Part shown: positions 9,296 through 17,187 of the stretch, piece after piece | Layout of the letters: the number at the start of each line of letters is the position of its first letter | Numbering within the stretch: the first letter of the stretch is position 1 | Assembly (NCBI RefSeq): GCF_007971525.1 | Contig: NZ_CP042437.1 | Coordinates: forward strand, 4,278,001-4,342,000 | Direction of reading: 5' to 3' | From: Mucilaginibacter ginsenosidivorax | GTDB taxonomy: Bacteria > Bacteroidota > Bacteroidia > Sphingobacteriales > Sphingobacteriaceae | Length of the DNA stretch: 64,000 nt | Position numbers and translations under genes: made by a program | The notes under the pieces: model-generated | Told to the model about the DNA's origin: nothing | Databases searched by the model: none | The model's input: only the letters and a program-made list of their open reading frames with translations

Positions 9296-9994
9296 TTATT
9301 GGCCGTAATAAGAGTTTGGTCCGTGTTTGCGTTCAAAATGCTTTTTAATGAGCGAATCTTTAAGGCGCGGCGCCTGGTTGTTGATTTGCTCGGTAAGGTA
9401 AGCCATTTGGGCTACGGCCTCTAAAACGGCGCTGTTATACACGGCTTTATGTGGCGTTTTACCCCATGTAAATGGCGCGTGGTTACCTACTAACACCATT
9501 TCTACCTCGTTATAGTCCAGCCCTTCGGCGGCAAAATGATCCATGATCTGGAAACCGGTTTGGTATTCATAGTCGCCTTCAATCATTTCATCGCTCATAG
9601 GCGGGGCACAGGGGATATCGGCTGTCAGGTGATCGGCATGTGTGGTGCCGAAGATAGGAATGTCACGCTGAGATTGCGCCCAGGCGGTGCCATAAGTAGA
9701 GTGTGTATGCACAATACCGCCAATGTTTGGCCAGTGTTTATAAAGCACCGCATGCGTTTTGGTATCCGACGACGGGCGCAGATCGCCCTCTACCGTAACC
9801 CCATCAAAATCAACAATCACCATTTTTTCGGGCGACAGATCTTCGTAAGGTACACCGCTTGGTTTTATAGCAAAAACGCCCAGTTCCCTATCTACAGCGC
9901 TTACATTGCCAAAGGTGAAAAGCACCAGCCCCAATTTGGGCAGCTGCATATTAGCTTCATAAGCAGCTTGTTTTATGTGTTGATACTTACTCAT
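9296..9994 (-). CDS. araD: L-ribulose-5-phosphate 4-epimerase
   Basis: This is a 232-residue class II aldolase-fold enzyme that converts L-ribulose 5-phosphate to D-xylulose 5-phosphate, the last step of bacterial arabinose breakdown. Zinc-binding histidines are visible in GIVHTHSTYGTAWAQ and in GNHAPFTWG, and substrate-binding GNVSAVDRE and SSDTKTHAVLY match the family. Its ATG overlaps the araB stop in an ATGA arrangement (9991-9994), which suggests translational coupling. Length and motifs are normal. Confidence 0.96.
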   Translation of the reverse strand: MSKYQHIKQAAYEANMQLPKLGLVLFTFGNVSAVDRELGVFAIKPSGVPYEDLSPEKMVIVDFDGVTVEGDLRPSSDTKTHAVLYKHWPNIGGIVHTHSTYGTAWAQSQRDIPIFGTTHADHLTADIPCAPPMSDEMIEGDYEYQTGFQIMDHFAAEGLDYNEVEMVLVGNHAPFTWGKTPHKAVYNSAVLEAVAQMAYLTEQINNQAPRLKDSLIKKHFERKHGPNSYYGQ

Positions 9995-11709
9995 GCCAAA
10001 ACAGAATTATCTTTAACACCCTGGGTTGCTTTTGCAGCTATTTGCTGAGCGATAAAACTGCCTAAGGTTTTGTATTTATTGTAACGGGCCAGGTATAAGG
10101 CTTCTTTTTCTTTATTAGGATAATACTCCACATCAAAGCCGCGGCCCATGCCCTGCATGGCATCCTCAACCGTTGGGTAAATGCCTGCAACAACAGCCGC
10201 AAACATGGCCGCGCCAAGAGCGCAGGTATGTTTAAATTGGTGAATGCGGATAGGCATACCCAATACATCGGCCATCATCTGCATTACAAACGGCGATTTT
10301 TTGGCCACGCCGCCAATACCTATAATACCTTTAACCGGGATACCCTCGCTGATAAAACGCTCTACAATGCTTTTAGCCCCAAAACAGGTAGCTTCGGCCA
10401 GTGAACGGAATACGCGTGGCGCATCGCTGCCTAAACCTAAACCGGTTATTGCGCCTTTTAACTCCTGGTTGGCATCAGGTGTACGGCGGCCATTAAACCA
10501 ATCGATAGATAACTCGTTATCAAAATCCAAAGGCAGCAAATCGGCCTGGCGGCTTAATTCGGGGATGATCAGCTCGGCCATTTCGGCTTTTAAAGCCTCG
10601 GCGGTTGCTGTATCTATAATGGCTGACTGCGATAACAGGTTATTTAAAGGCCATAAAAGCACATTTTTAAACCAGGCATAAGTGTCGCCAAAGGCCGATT
10701 GGCCTGCTTCTAAGCCCGTCATCCCAGGTATAACCGAGCCATTTACCTGCCCGCAAATACCTGCTACCAGTTTGCCTTCAACCTCAACAGATGGCGCTAC
10801 CAAAATATCGCAGGTTGATGTACCCATTACTTTACTTAAGTGGTAAGGCTCAATTTGCCCGCCTACCGCACCCATGTGCGCATCAAAGGCACCGGTACCT
10901 ACAATAACATCGGTAGATAAGCCTAATTTTTCGGCCCATTCTGCACTCAGTGTTCCTGCGGCTTCATCTGCGGTATAGGTATCTTTAAATAGTTTATCGG
11001 TAATACCCGTCAATAACGGATCAAGCGACGAGAAAAATTCATCAGGTGGCAAGCCGCCAAATTCCTCGGCCCATAAAGCTTTATGACCGGCAGAGCAGCG
11101 GCCACGTTTAATTTCCTTAACATCGGTACCGCCTGTTAACAGGAACGGGATCCAATCGCAATGTTCTACCCACGAGTGCAGGGCTTCGCGTACCTGGGCA
11201 TCAACCCTTACAATATGCAGCAATTTGGCCCAAAACCACTCGGAAGAGTAGATGCCGCCAACATATTTTAAATAATTGGTATCGAATTTTGTGGCATGTT
11301 CATTGATCTGGGCGGCTTCCAATACCGAAGTATGGTCTTTCCATAAAATGAACATGGCATTGGGGTTTTGCTCAAAACCGGGTGTTAAAGCTAATGGCTT
11401 ACCAGTTTTATCAACCGCAATTGGGGTCGATCCTGTAGTATCTACCGATAGGCCTTTTACCTTTTTTGCAACTTCGGCGCCGCCTGCCTTTGCAATACAG
11501 TCTTTTATAGTAGTTTCTAATCCTTCTATATAGTCAAGGGGATGTTGCCTGAACTGGTTTTCGGCCGGTTTGCAAAATAAACCCTGCTGCCAGCGTGGGT
11601 AATTGAATACTGATGAGGCTATTTCTTCGCCGTTGTGTGCGTTGATTAACACGGAGCGAACAGAGTCGGACCCATAGTCCACTCCAATCACAAATTGGTC
11701 TTCTCTCAT
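9991..11709 (-). CDS. araB: L-ribulokinase
   Basis: This is a 572-residue FGGY-family carbohydrate kinase that phosphorylates L-ribulose to L-ribulose 5-phosphate with ATP. The N-terminal phosphate-binding motif is VIGVDYGSDSVRSVLI, and DTTGSTPIAVDKTG and the C-terminal GIGGVAKKSPFVMQMMADVLG are typical of AraB. It is the first structural gene of the araBD-GH27-araA run and overlaps araD by four bases. The ATG at 11709 is preferred because the phosphate-binding loop begins eight residues in. A candidate regulator site lies 17 bases upstream. Confidence 0.96.
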   Translation of the reverse strand: MREDQFVIGVDYGSDSVRSVLINAHNGEEIASSVFNYPRWQQGLFCKPAENQFRQHPLDYIEGLETTIKDCIAKAGGAEVAKKVKGLSVDTTGSTPIAVDKTGKPLALTPGFEQNPNAMFILWKDHTSVLEAAQINEHATKFDTNYLKYVGGIYSSEWFWAKLLHIVRVDAQVREALHSWVEHCDWIPFLLTGGTDVKEIKRGRCSAGHKALWAEEFGGLPPDEFFSSLDPLLTGITDKLFKDTYTADEAAGTLSAEWAEKLGLSTDVIVGTGAFDAHMGAVGGQIEPYHLSKVMGTSTCDILVAPSVEVEGKLVAGICGQVNGSVIPGMTGLEAGQSAFGDTYAWFKNVLLWPLNNLLSQSAIIDTATAEALKAEMAELIIPELSRQADLLPLDFDNELSIDWFNGRRTPDANQELKGAITGLGLGSDAPRVFRSLAEATCFGAKSIVERFISEGIPVKGIIGIGGVAKKSPFVMQMMADVLGMPIRIHQFKHTCALGAAMFAAVVAGIYPTVEDAMQGMGRGFDVEYYPNKEKEALYLARYNKYKTLGSFIAQQIAAKATQGVKDNSVLA

Positions 11710-11725
11710 ATTGGTTAAATAATTC

Positions 11726-11745
11726 GTGTTGAAGTAACACTTATT
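11726..11745. promoter_or_regulatory. Candidate AraR operator before araB
   Basis: GTGT (11726-11729), seven bases, then ACAC (11737-11740) followed by TTATT. The same half-site and spacing recur at 12623, 12663, 27307, 52941 and 53204. It lies 17 bases before the araB start, where a bound repressor could block transcription. A 17-bp AT palindrome (AATAAAAA-A-TTTTTATT, 11753-11769) stands just upstream. Confidence 0.55.
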
Positions 11746-11810
11746 TTTTTACAATAAAAAATTTTTATTCAAAAACATTTTAATTGCTACTAAAACAGGG
11801 GCTTTAAAAC

Positions 11811-12518
11811 TTAATTTGATAGTGTATCGGGGTTGGGGATAAAATTCATAAATGCCTGAAATTTAGCATAATAGTTTTGCATATTCAACTGATAGTAGTA
11901 TGCGCCTCGCTTTGAGCCGGATTTATCTTTATCGTTTAGTTTAATGAGCAAACCGGTGGCCAAAACTCGTTTGCTGAAATTCCGCTTGTCAATCTGGGTG
12001 TTAAAAACACTCTCGTAAAGCGTTTGCAATTGCGGAATTGTAAACCTGGCCGGTAAAAGTTCAAACAAAATAGGGTGCATGGCGGCTTTGTACCTGATGC
12101 GTTTTTTTGCAGTCTCTACCATTTCCTGCTGGTCGAAAATGAGTTTGGGAACACGCTTTAGGGGGAACCAATCGGCATGGTAATCTTTACTTAGTTGTAT
12201 CTCGTATTTGTTGATATCTATTAAAGCAAAGTAAGTAATTGATACGGTGCGTTCAATAGGATCGCGCTTTGTGCTGCCAAATGTGTGTAATTGCTCTAAG
12301 TAGACACCTTCAAGGCCGGTTAGTTGCTTTAAAATACGGTTGGCAGCCTGGTCAAGGCTTTCGGCAACCTGTACAAAACCGCCCATCAAACTCCAGTTCC
12401 CTTTCTCGGGTTCGAAGCCTCTTTTAATCAGCAAAATTTTCAACGTATCGCCATCAAATCCAAATATAATGCAGTCAACTGCCAGTAAAAGTCGCGTTTG
12501 TTTAGAATATTTTTGCAT
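11811..12518 (-). CDS. araR: Nudix-related transcriptional regulator of arabinose genes (AraR/NrtR type)
   Basis: The ATG at 12518 starts directly before the Nudix fold (MQKYSKQTRLLLAVDCIIFG) and gives 235 residues; a frame continuing to 12584 adds an unconvincing leader. The N-terminal two thirds form a Nudix domain (about 10-140) and the C-terminal third a winged helix (about 150-225, LQTLYESVFNTQIDKRNFSKR). The Nudix box is broken: after the conserved G and E the catalytic REUxEE reads RILKQL, so hydrolysis is unlikely and ligand sensing is expected. Bacteroidetes use a Nudix-type AraR to repress arabinose genes, and this gene stands immediately upstream of araB. Two candidate operators precede it. 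Function is inferred from family and position. Confidence 0.85.
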   Translation of the reverse strand: MQKYSKQTRLLLAVDCIIFGFDGDTLKILLIKRGFEPEKGNWSLMGGFVQVAESLDQAANRILKQLTGLEGVYLEQLHTFGSTKRDPIERTVSITYFALIDINKYEIQLSKDYHADWFPLKRVPKLIFDQQEMVETAKKRIRYKAAMHPILFELLPARFTIPQLQTLYESVFNTQIDKRNFSKRVLATGLLIKLNDKDKSGSKRGAYYYQLNMQNYYAKFQAFMNFIPNPDTLSN

Positions 12519-12622
12519 GAAGTGGGATAAAAAAGCGCCAAAAGTAATTTTTTTGACCGCCAAAAAATCAAAATACAATGCCATTTTACTGGCAAAATAG
12601 GTTTAAAATTGATTTAGCGAAC

Positions 12623-12651
12623 TTTATTGGTGTTTGGCTTACACCAATAAA
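12623..12651. promoter_or_regulatory. Candidate AraR operator 1, araR/epimerase intergenic
   Basis: TTTATTGGTGT (12623-12633), seven bases, then its exact complement ACACCAATAAA (12641-12651). It lies about 105 bases before the regulator start and 175 before the aldose epimerase, so it can serve both divergent genes. Confidence 0.65.
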
Positions 12652-12662
12652 AGTAAAAATAT

Positions 12663-12687
12663 TTTAATTGTTTTTTTCACAATTAAA
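12663..12687. promoter_or_regulatory. Candidate AraR operator 2, araR/epimerase intergenic
   Basis: TTTAATTGT (12663-12671), seven bases, then ACAATTAAA (12679-12687), a perfect 9-bp inverted repeat with the same TGT-N7-ACA core as operator 1. The two centres are 38 bases apart. Confidence 0.6.
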
Positions 12688-12825
12688 TAAATTTTATTCT
12701 ACCTTAGATTTTAATTAGGGTGGCCAATTGCCCCGATCACAAAACCAAACACCAAATTATAACCAGTTAAACCGTTAAAAAAACTTCAAAAAGGTTTAAG
12801 AAAGCGGCAAAAAACTTCAGGAATT

Positions 12826-13998
12826 ATGCAAAAAGTATACAAAAAACAGTACTTATTTTACAGCATGGCGTTATCGCTATTAGTTGGTTGCAGCGGCCCA
12901 GCCGAAAAGAAGCCTGCCGCCGATTCTACATCAACAGTTAAAGCTGCAGCTCCCGATGCCAAAAACTTTGAGGCTACCATAAATGGCAAGGCTGTTAAAC
13001 TTTACACGTTAAAAAACAGCAAAGGCGCCAGCGTAGCCATTACCAACTATGGCGGCCGCGTTGTAAGCCTGTTGGTACCCGATAATAAAGGAGTTTTGAC
13101 CGATGTGGTTTTAGGATATGATAGCGTAAAAACCTACCAGAAACCTAAAGAGCCATTTTTTGGCGCCATTATAGGCCGCTACGGTAACCGCATTGGCAAA
13201 GGGAAATTTAGCCTGGGCGGCAAAGCTTACCAGCTGGATATAAACGATGGTGTTAATACGTTGCATGGCGGCTTTAAAGGGTTTTACGCACAGGTATTTG
13301 ATGCCGCGCAACCCAATGACAGTACGCTAAACCTTACTTACGTATCTAAAGATGGCGAAGGCGGTTACCCCGGTACGCTTACCAGCAAAGTAACCTATAC
13401 GCTAACAGCTGATAACGCCCTGAAAATAGAGTATACTGCAACAACAGATAAAACTACCATAGTAAACCTTACCAATCACGCTTATTTTAACCTGAACGGC
13501 GCGGGCGACTCTACTATATTAGATAACGTTGTAAAAATTGACGCCGACAACATAACCCCGGTTGATACAACACTGATACCGACAGGGAAATTACAGCCGG
13601 TAAAAGGCACGCCTTTTGATTTTACCACTGCAAAAGCCATTGGTGCCAACATTAACGATAAAGACGATCAACTGAAAAACGGTAAAGGTTACGATCATAA
13701 CTTCGCGTTGAATAAGCATGATATCAGCAAATCGATAGCAACGGTAAGCAGCCCTAAAACCGGTATTGTGATGGACATATACACCGACGAGCTGGGCCTG
13801 CAGTTTTATAGCGGTAACTTTTTAACAGGCGCCACCAAAGATGGTAAAGGCGGTAAAGCATACCTGCACCGGTCGGCATTTTGTATGGAGACACAGCATT
13901 TTCCTGATGCGCCAAACCAGCCTTCGTTTGCATCAACTGAGTTAAAGCCAGGGCAGACTTATCATACCACAACCATCTACAAATTCAGCAATAAATAG
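12826..13998 (+). CDS. galM: Aldose 1-epimerase (mutarotase), lipoprotein
   Basis: This is a 390-residue GalM-type enzyme that interconverts alpha and beta anomers of free aldoses such as arabinose or galactose. The N-terminus has a lipobox (SLLVGC, Cys near 22), so it is expected to be anchored at the envelope and act outside the cytoplasm. Family motifs are present: AITNYGGRVVSLLVPD, GRYGNRIGKGKF, the catalytic His in TNHAYFNLNG, GYDHNF and the catalytic Glu in METQHFPDAPNQPSF. It is divergent from araR and 53 bases before the ECF sigma gene, so it may open the arabinan locus transcript. Identification is secure; sugar preference is inferred from context. Confidence 0.93.
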   Translation: MQKVYKKQYLFYSMALSLLVGCSGPAEKKPAADSTSTVKAAAPDAKNFEATINGKAVKLYTLKNSKGASVAITNYGGRVVSLLVPDNKGVLTDVVLGYDSVKTYQKPKEPFFGAIIGRYGNRIGKGKFSLGGKAYQLDINDGVNTLHGGFKGFYAQVFDAAQPNDSTLNLTYVSKDGEGGYPGTLTSKVTYTLTADNALKIEYTATTDKTTIVNLTNHAYFNLNGAGDSTILDNVVKIDADNITPVDTTLIPTGKLQPVKGTPFDFTTAKAIGANINDKDDQLKNGKGYDHNFALNKHDISKSIATVSSPKTGIVMDIYTDELGLQFYSGNFLTGATKDGKGGKAYLHRSAFCMETQHFPDAPNQPSFASTELKPGQTYHTTTIYKFSNK

Positions 13999-14051
13999 AA
14001 TTTTTTAAGCTAATTGGTATTATCGTTTGATGATTATTATCCCGAATTGAG

Positions 14052-14642
14052 ATGTTGGATACCGAAATAAAATATCTGCTAAATGATATTGCTTTAAATA
14101 ACAACAGGACATCCTTTAAAAGGGTGTACCTGTTTTATTACAGCAAATTATTTTGGTTTGCCAAATCGTTTGTAAAAACGGATGAGGCCGCCGAGGAGAT
14201 CATAGACGATGTGTTTTTAAACCTTTGGATGCAGCGGGCAAGACTAACCGACATTGGTAACTTTAGCAATTACTGTTACATGGCGGTTAAAAACAAATCA
14301 TTAACACATGTTTCAAAAGCGAAGCTGAACCAGGTAAATATTGATGATGTTGAGGTAGAGATTGCCGATTCGGCAGCTACAGGCGAAGACAAAATGATAT
14401 GCAGCGATACTACAGCACTTATCAACAACTCGCTCAGTAAATTATCCGACCAATGCAAACTGGTTTTTAAACTGGTAAAAGAGGATGGCCTTAAATATCG
14501 CGAAGTTGCCGAACTGTTAAACCTGTCTATCAAAACGGTAGAATACCATATGGGTAACGCGCTCCGACAGATTTCGGTTGGGATAATTAATTCGCAAAAA
14601 GACCAGGTTCCGGCTCACGGAAAAGTGCTTTCTGAAAAGTAA
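14052..14642 (+). CDS. ECF RNA polymerase sigma factor
   Basis: This is a 196-residue sigma-70 family ECF factor. Region 2 spans about residues 20-90 (FAKSFVKTDEAAEEIIDDVFLNLW) and region 4 about 125-180, with a helix-turn-helix in YREVAELLNLSIKTVEYHMGNALRQI. Such factors are held by a FecR anti-sigma and freed when an STN-bearing SusC senses its substrate. The matching FecR and SusC lie downstream on the same strand but are separated from it by a minus-strand island (14779-17034), an unusual break. It is probably the activator of the arabinan SusCD locus. Confidence 0.9.
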   Translation: MLDTEIKYLLNDIALNNNRTSFKRVYLFYYSKLFWFAKSFVKTDEAAEEIIDDVFLNLWMQRARLTDIGNFSNYCYMAVKNKSLTHVSKAKLNQVNIDDVEVEIADSAATGEDKMICSDTTALINNSLSKLSDQCKLVFKLVKEDGLKYREVAELLNLSIKTVEYHMGNALRQISVGIINSQKDQVPAHGKVLSEK

Positions 14643-14721
14643 TGAGGGATAGCATCTGTTTATACTGATGGATTCAATTCTGATACAGCGTAGATTGGTT
14701 GTGAGTAGTGGTTTTTTGTGC

Positions 14722-14777
14722 AGTTTGCATTTATACAAGGCAATAAGGGTCGAAAGTTTACATTTATACAAGGCAAT
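14722..14777. repeat. 23-bp tandem direct repeat
   Basis: Copies at 14722-14744 and 14755-14777 (core CATTTATACAAGGCAAT) match at 22 of 23 positions, with a 33-base period. They lie between the sigma gene and the last gene of the minus-strand island, at its left border. Confidence 0.85.
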
Positions 14778-14778
14778 G

Positions 14779-15246
14779 TCATTCTTTAGCTTTTTCTTTA
14801 ACTTCCTGCTTCACCAACCGCAACTTCAAATACCCGCCTAAAACAGATATCGGCGCAAAAATAAACATAGCAAATAGCTGCGTCCAATGGCTGCCGCCGG
14901 ATGTTAGCATGGATATGGCCGCCAACAAAAAAATAACTAAGGCTAAAATGAAATTTAATGTAAGTTTTGTTTGTCTGGCTATCAATTGCAGTATAAATCC
15001 GGCTAAAATTGAAAAAAATGCACCATAAACTATGGTCAACATTTTAAAAGTGACTGGTGCATCCTGGTGAGGGGGCTGGGCCATTAACTTAAACAGCAAA
15101 ACCGAACTGACTGCAAACACGGCATAGCCTGCAATAACCGATATTATCTTCCTGGTCATTTGGTGATTTTTTTGATCAAATATCTGGTATATAAACATAA
15201 ACAGGCTATTGAAAATTGCTTTGTTAACACCATGAAGCTTCCTCAT
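14779..15246 (-). CDS. Small membrane protein of unknown function
   Basis: This is a 155-residue protein with about four predicted membrane helices (near 33-52, 66-86, 95-112 and 118-138) and a charged C-terminus (LRLVKQEVKEKAKE). No family was recognised. The ATG at 15246 overlaps the stop of the cyclase gene in an ATGA arrangement, favouring this start, but an ATG at 15159 (MTRKIISVIAGYAVF) would remove a poorly hydrophobic leader and is also possible. It is the third gene of a minus-strand island that separates the sigma and FecR genes. Confidence 0.65.
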   Translation of the reverse strand: MRKLHGVNKAIFNSLFMFIYQIFDQKNHQMTRKIISVIAGYAVFAVSSVLLFKLMAQPPHQDAPVTFKMLTIVYGAFFSILAGFILQLIARQTKLTLNFILALVIFLLAAISMLTSGGSHWTQLFAMFIFAPISVLGGYLKLRLVKQEVKEKAKE

Positions 15247-15920
15247 CAGCCCGTCACCATCGCGTAAGCCCTTACCGGGAAGGTGCCTACGCCCTTAAAC
15301 TTAGGTGGTACAGCGTTAAATTTATAACCATCCGGGGGGAGTTTGTCCAGGTTGCATAAATGCTCCACTATCAAAATGCCGGCACCCAATAATGTGGTAT
15401 GTACCGGCCGGCTCTTGCCTGTAGTATCATCAATATTATGGCTATCTATACCCACCAGTTTTACTTCCTGCTCCTTTAAATATTGAGCAGCTTCGGCGGT
15501 AAGGTAGGGGTGGCTTTCAAAATAGGCGTCGGTATTCCAGTGTTTGCTCCAACCGGTAAATACAATTACGGCCTTACCCCGCACATCTTTATCACTAAAA
15601 AAATCGGCGCCAATTGATGTTGCATTGCAGGCATTTACGGTGATGGCCTCAAGGTTGGCAAATTGTTCAAGGGAAACTTCGGCCAGGTCGGCGCCATGCT
15701 CAAACCGGTGGAAAGGGCAATCAATGTATGTGCCCGTATTTGTTACCATTTCAATTTTCCCTATCTGGAACTCTGTGCCGGTTTCATAAAGCCCTCTTGA
15801 TTTTTCGCGACTTAAATAATCGCAAATGATGGGTGCCGGCAGGCCTTTATAGGTTATTAATCCGTCGAAAATGATGTGACTCAGGTCTATCAGTTTGGGT
15901 TTGTTGTTGGATGGCTTCAT
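15246..15920 (-). CDS. Cyclase-family protein (kynurenine formamidase-like fold)
   Basis: The ATG at 15920 (MKPSNNKPKLIDLSHIIFDG) is chosen because the open frame further upstream overlaps the next gene. The product has 224 residues. The family contains metal-dependent hydrolases such as arylformamidase. LIDLSH, the G-T-x-x-D-x-P-x-H block (NTGTYIDCPFHRF) and VGIDSHNID are recognisable. The first metal-binding His of the HxGTHxDxP motif is Asn and the His after GT is Tyr, so this is a divergent clade with altered metal ligands and its reaction is unknown. It shares an ATGA overlap with the following membrane-protein gene. Confidence 0.82.
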   Translation of the reverse strand: MKPSNNKPKLIDLSHIIFDGLITYKGLPAPIICDYLSREKSRGLYETGTEFQIGKIEMVTNTGTYIDCPFHRFEHGADLAEVSLEQFANLEAITVNACNATSIGADFFSDKDVRGKAVIVFTGWSKHWNTDAYFESHPYLTAEAAQYLKEQEVKLVGIDSHNIDDTTGKSRPVHTTLLGAGILIVEHLCNLDKLPPDGYKFNAVPPKFKGVGTFPVRAYAMVTG

Positions 15921-15987
15921 TGGCTGCGAGAACTGATGGTTTTTGGGTGGATTTAACTTTACTGGTGCTTTAATATAATATATCTGT

Positions 15988-17034
15988 TTATTCCAGCTGT
16001 CTTTTAAGAGCTTCTTTGCTCGGTAATACCGCTTTATACTCTTTGGCAAATATTTGATTGTTATCCTCCGGAAGAGTGAATTCTATAACCGTTCTGTTTT
16101 CCTCTTTGCAAAGAATTATACCTATTGTTGGGTTTTCATCCTTCGTTTTTATTTTTCTGTCGTAAAAGTTTACATACATCTGCATCTGCCCGATATCCTG
16201 GTGGGTTAGCTTTCCAATCTTTAAGTCGAAAAGTACAAAGCATTTTAAAAGCCTGTTATAAAAAACAAGATCAACAAAAAAGTTATCTCCTTCAAATGTG
16301 AACCTGCGCTGCCTTCCTTCAAATAGAAACCCTTTACCAAGTTCCAGCATAAAATGCTCTAACTTATCTATAATGGCGGTTTCAAAGTCACTTTCAGAGT
16401 ATTTACTTTCTTCCTTTAACCCGAGAAACTCTAACACGTAATGGCTTTTAAGTGCGTCGGCAGGCTTTTCTACTATTTGCCCTTTTGTTGCAAGCTGTTT
16501 AACTCCGTCTTTATCTTTGCTTAAAGCTAACCTTTCAAATAACGCTGAATTGTATTGCCGCTGCAATTCTCTTACCGACCAATTATTTCCCGCCGCTTCT
16601 ATTTCATAAAAGTTACGTTCATCTTCGTTTTTAATTTTAAGGAGCTGGATATAATGAGTCCAGCTTAAATGAAATGGGATGGTTAATTCCCCAGACACTG
16701 TCTGGGGAATTAATAACTGATTGAATTTCCCAATCACTGATTGGGGAATTCGATGGCGGTAAATAATATAAAAGCTTCTCATGTATTCCAGGTTTGACAA
16801 GGAATACCCCTTTCCAAACTCTTTATTCAATCCATTACTTAAATGCGTCAATGTTTCTTTAGCATATTCAGCACGTTGGCTTCCTTGCTGCTCATCTTCT
16901 ACAATCATTTTACCTATTTGAAAATAAGTAAGGATCATAGCTGCATTAACATTCCTGACGATATAATGCTGTGTTTCGGCTATTATGGTTTTGATATTTT
17001 CAAAAAGCGGGAAAGGATTGTTTTTTGATTTCAT
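15988..17034 (-). CDS. PDDEXK nuclease-domain protein, DUF1016 (YhcG) family
   Basis: This is a 348-residue protein. The N-terminal DUF1016_N domain (about 10-175) carries NAAMILTYFQIGKMIVEDEQ and the LSWTHYIQLLKI and NWSVRELQRQYNSALFERL blocks. The C-terminal nuclease-like domain (about 190-340) has DNFFVDLVFYNRLLKCFVLFDLKIGKL, a PD-(D/E)xK core with VLFDLKI. Members are predicted DNA-end processing nucleases, often near mobile or defence genes. Between the halves are two repeated peptides, IPQSVIGKF and IPQTVSGEL, each encoded by a near-perfect DNA palindrome. It is first in the minus-strand island between sigma and FecR. The ATG at 17034 fits the family N-terminus. Confidence 0.88.
   Translation of the reverse strand: MKSKNNPFPLFENIKTIIAETQHYIVRNVNAAMILTYFQIGKMIVEDEQQGSQRAEYAKETLTHLSNGLNKEFGKGYSLSNLEYMRSFYIIYRHRIPQSVIGKFNQLLIPQTVSGELTIPFHLSWTHYIQLLKIKNEDERNFYEIEAAGNNWSVRELQRQYNSALFERLALSKDKDGVKQLATKGQIVEKPADALKSHYVLEFLGLKEESKYSESDFETAIIDKLEHFMLELGKGFLFEGRQRRFTFEGDNFFVDLVFYNRLLKCFVLFDLKIGKLTHQDIGQMQMYVNFYDRKIKTKDENPTIGIILCKEENRTVIEFTLPEDNNQIFAKEYKAVLPSKEALKRQLE
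16683..16751. repeat. Two palindromes inside the DUF1016 gene
   Basis: Arms TTAATTCCCCAGACA (16683-16697) and its exact complement (16699-16713) have a one-base centre. A second palindrome, 16723-16751, has 14-base arms with one mismatch and again a one-base centre. Both share the core CCCCA...TGGGG and both encode an IPQxVxG peptide unit in frame. Confidence 0.88.
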
Positions 17035-17187
17035 TTTTACATGCTGCTATTTCAAAACTAATAAGAATCATTATACCTACGATAGATGTGGCCAACAAAA
17101 ATCGCAAGCTGATCTTTTTTAAATAATTTTCATTTTCCACCAGGGTATCCTCATTAATTACAGTCTTTACAAATAGAGACATAAATA

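Noticed and set aside
12519..12584. N-terminal extension of the Nudix regulator to 12584
   Set aside because: The extra 22 residues are not part of the Nudix fold, and the ATG at 12518 begins directly at the domain.
17000..17182. 60-codon minus-strand frame with a hydrophobic segment between DUF1016 and FecR
   Set aside because: It overlaps the start of the DUF1016 gene by 35 bases and its hydrophobic stretch is weak; not enough to call a gene.
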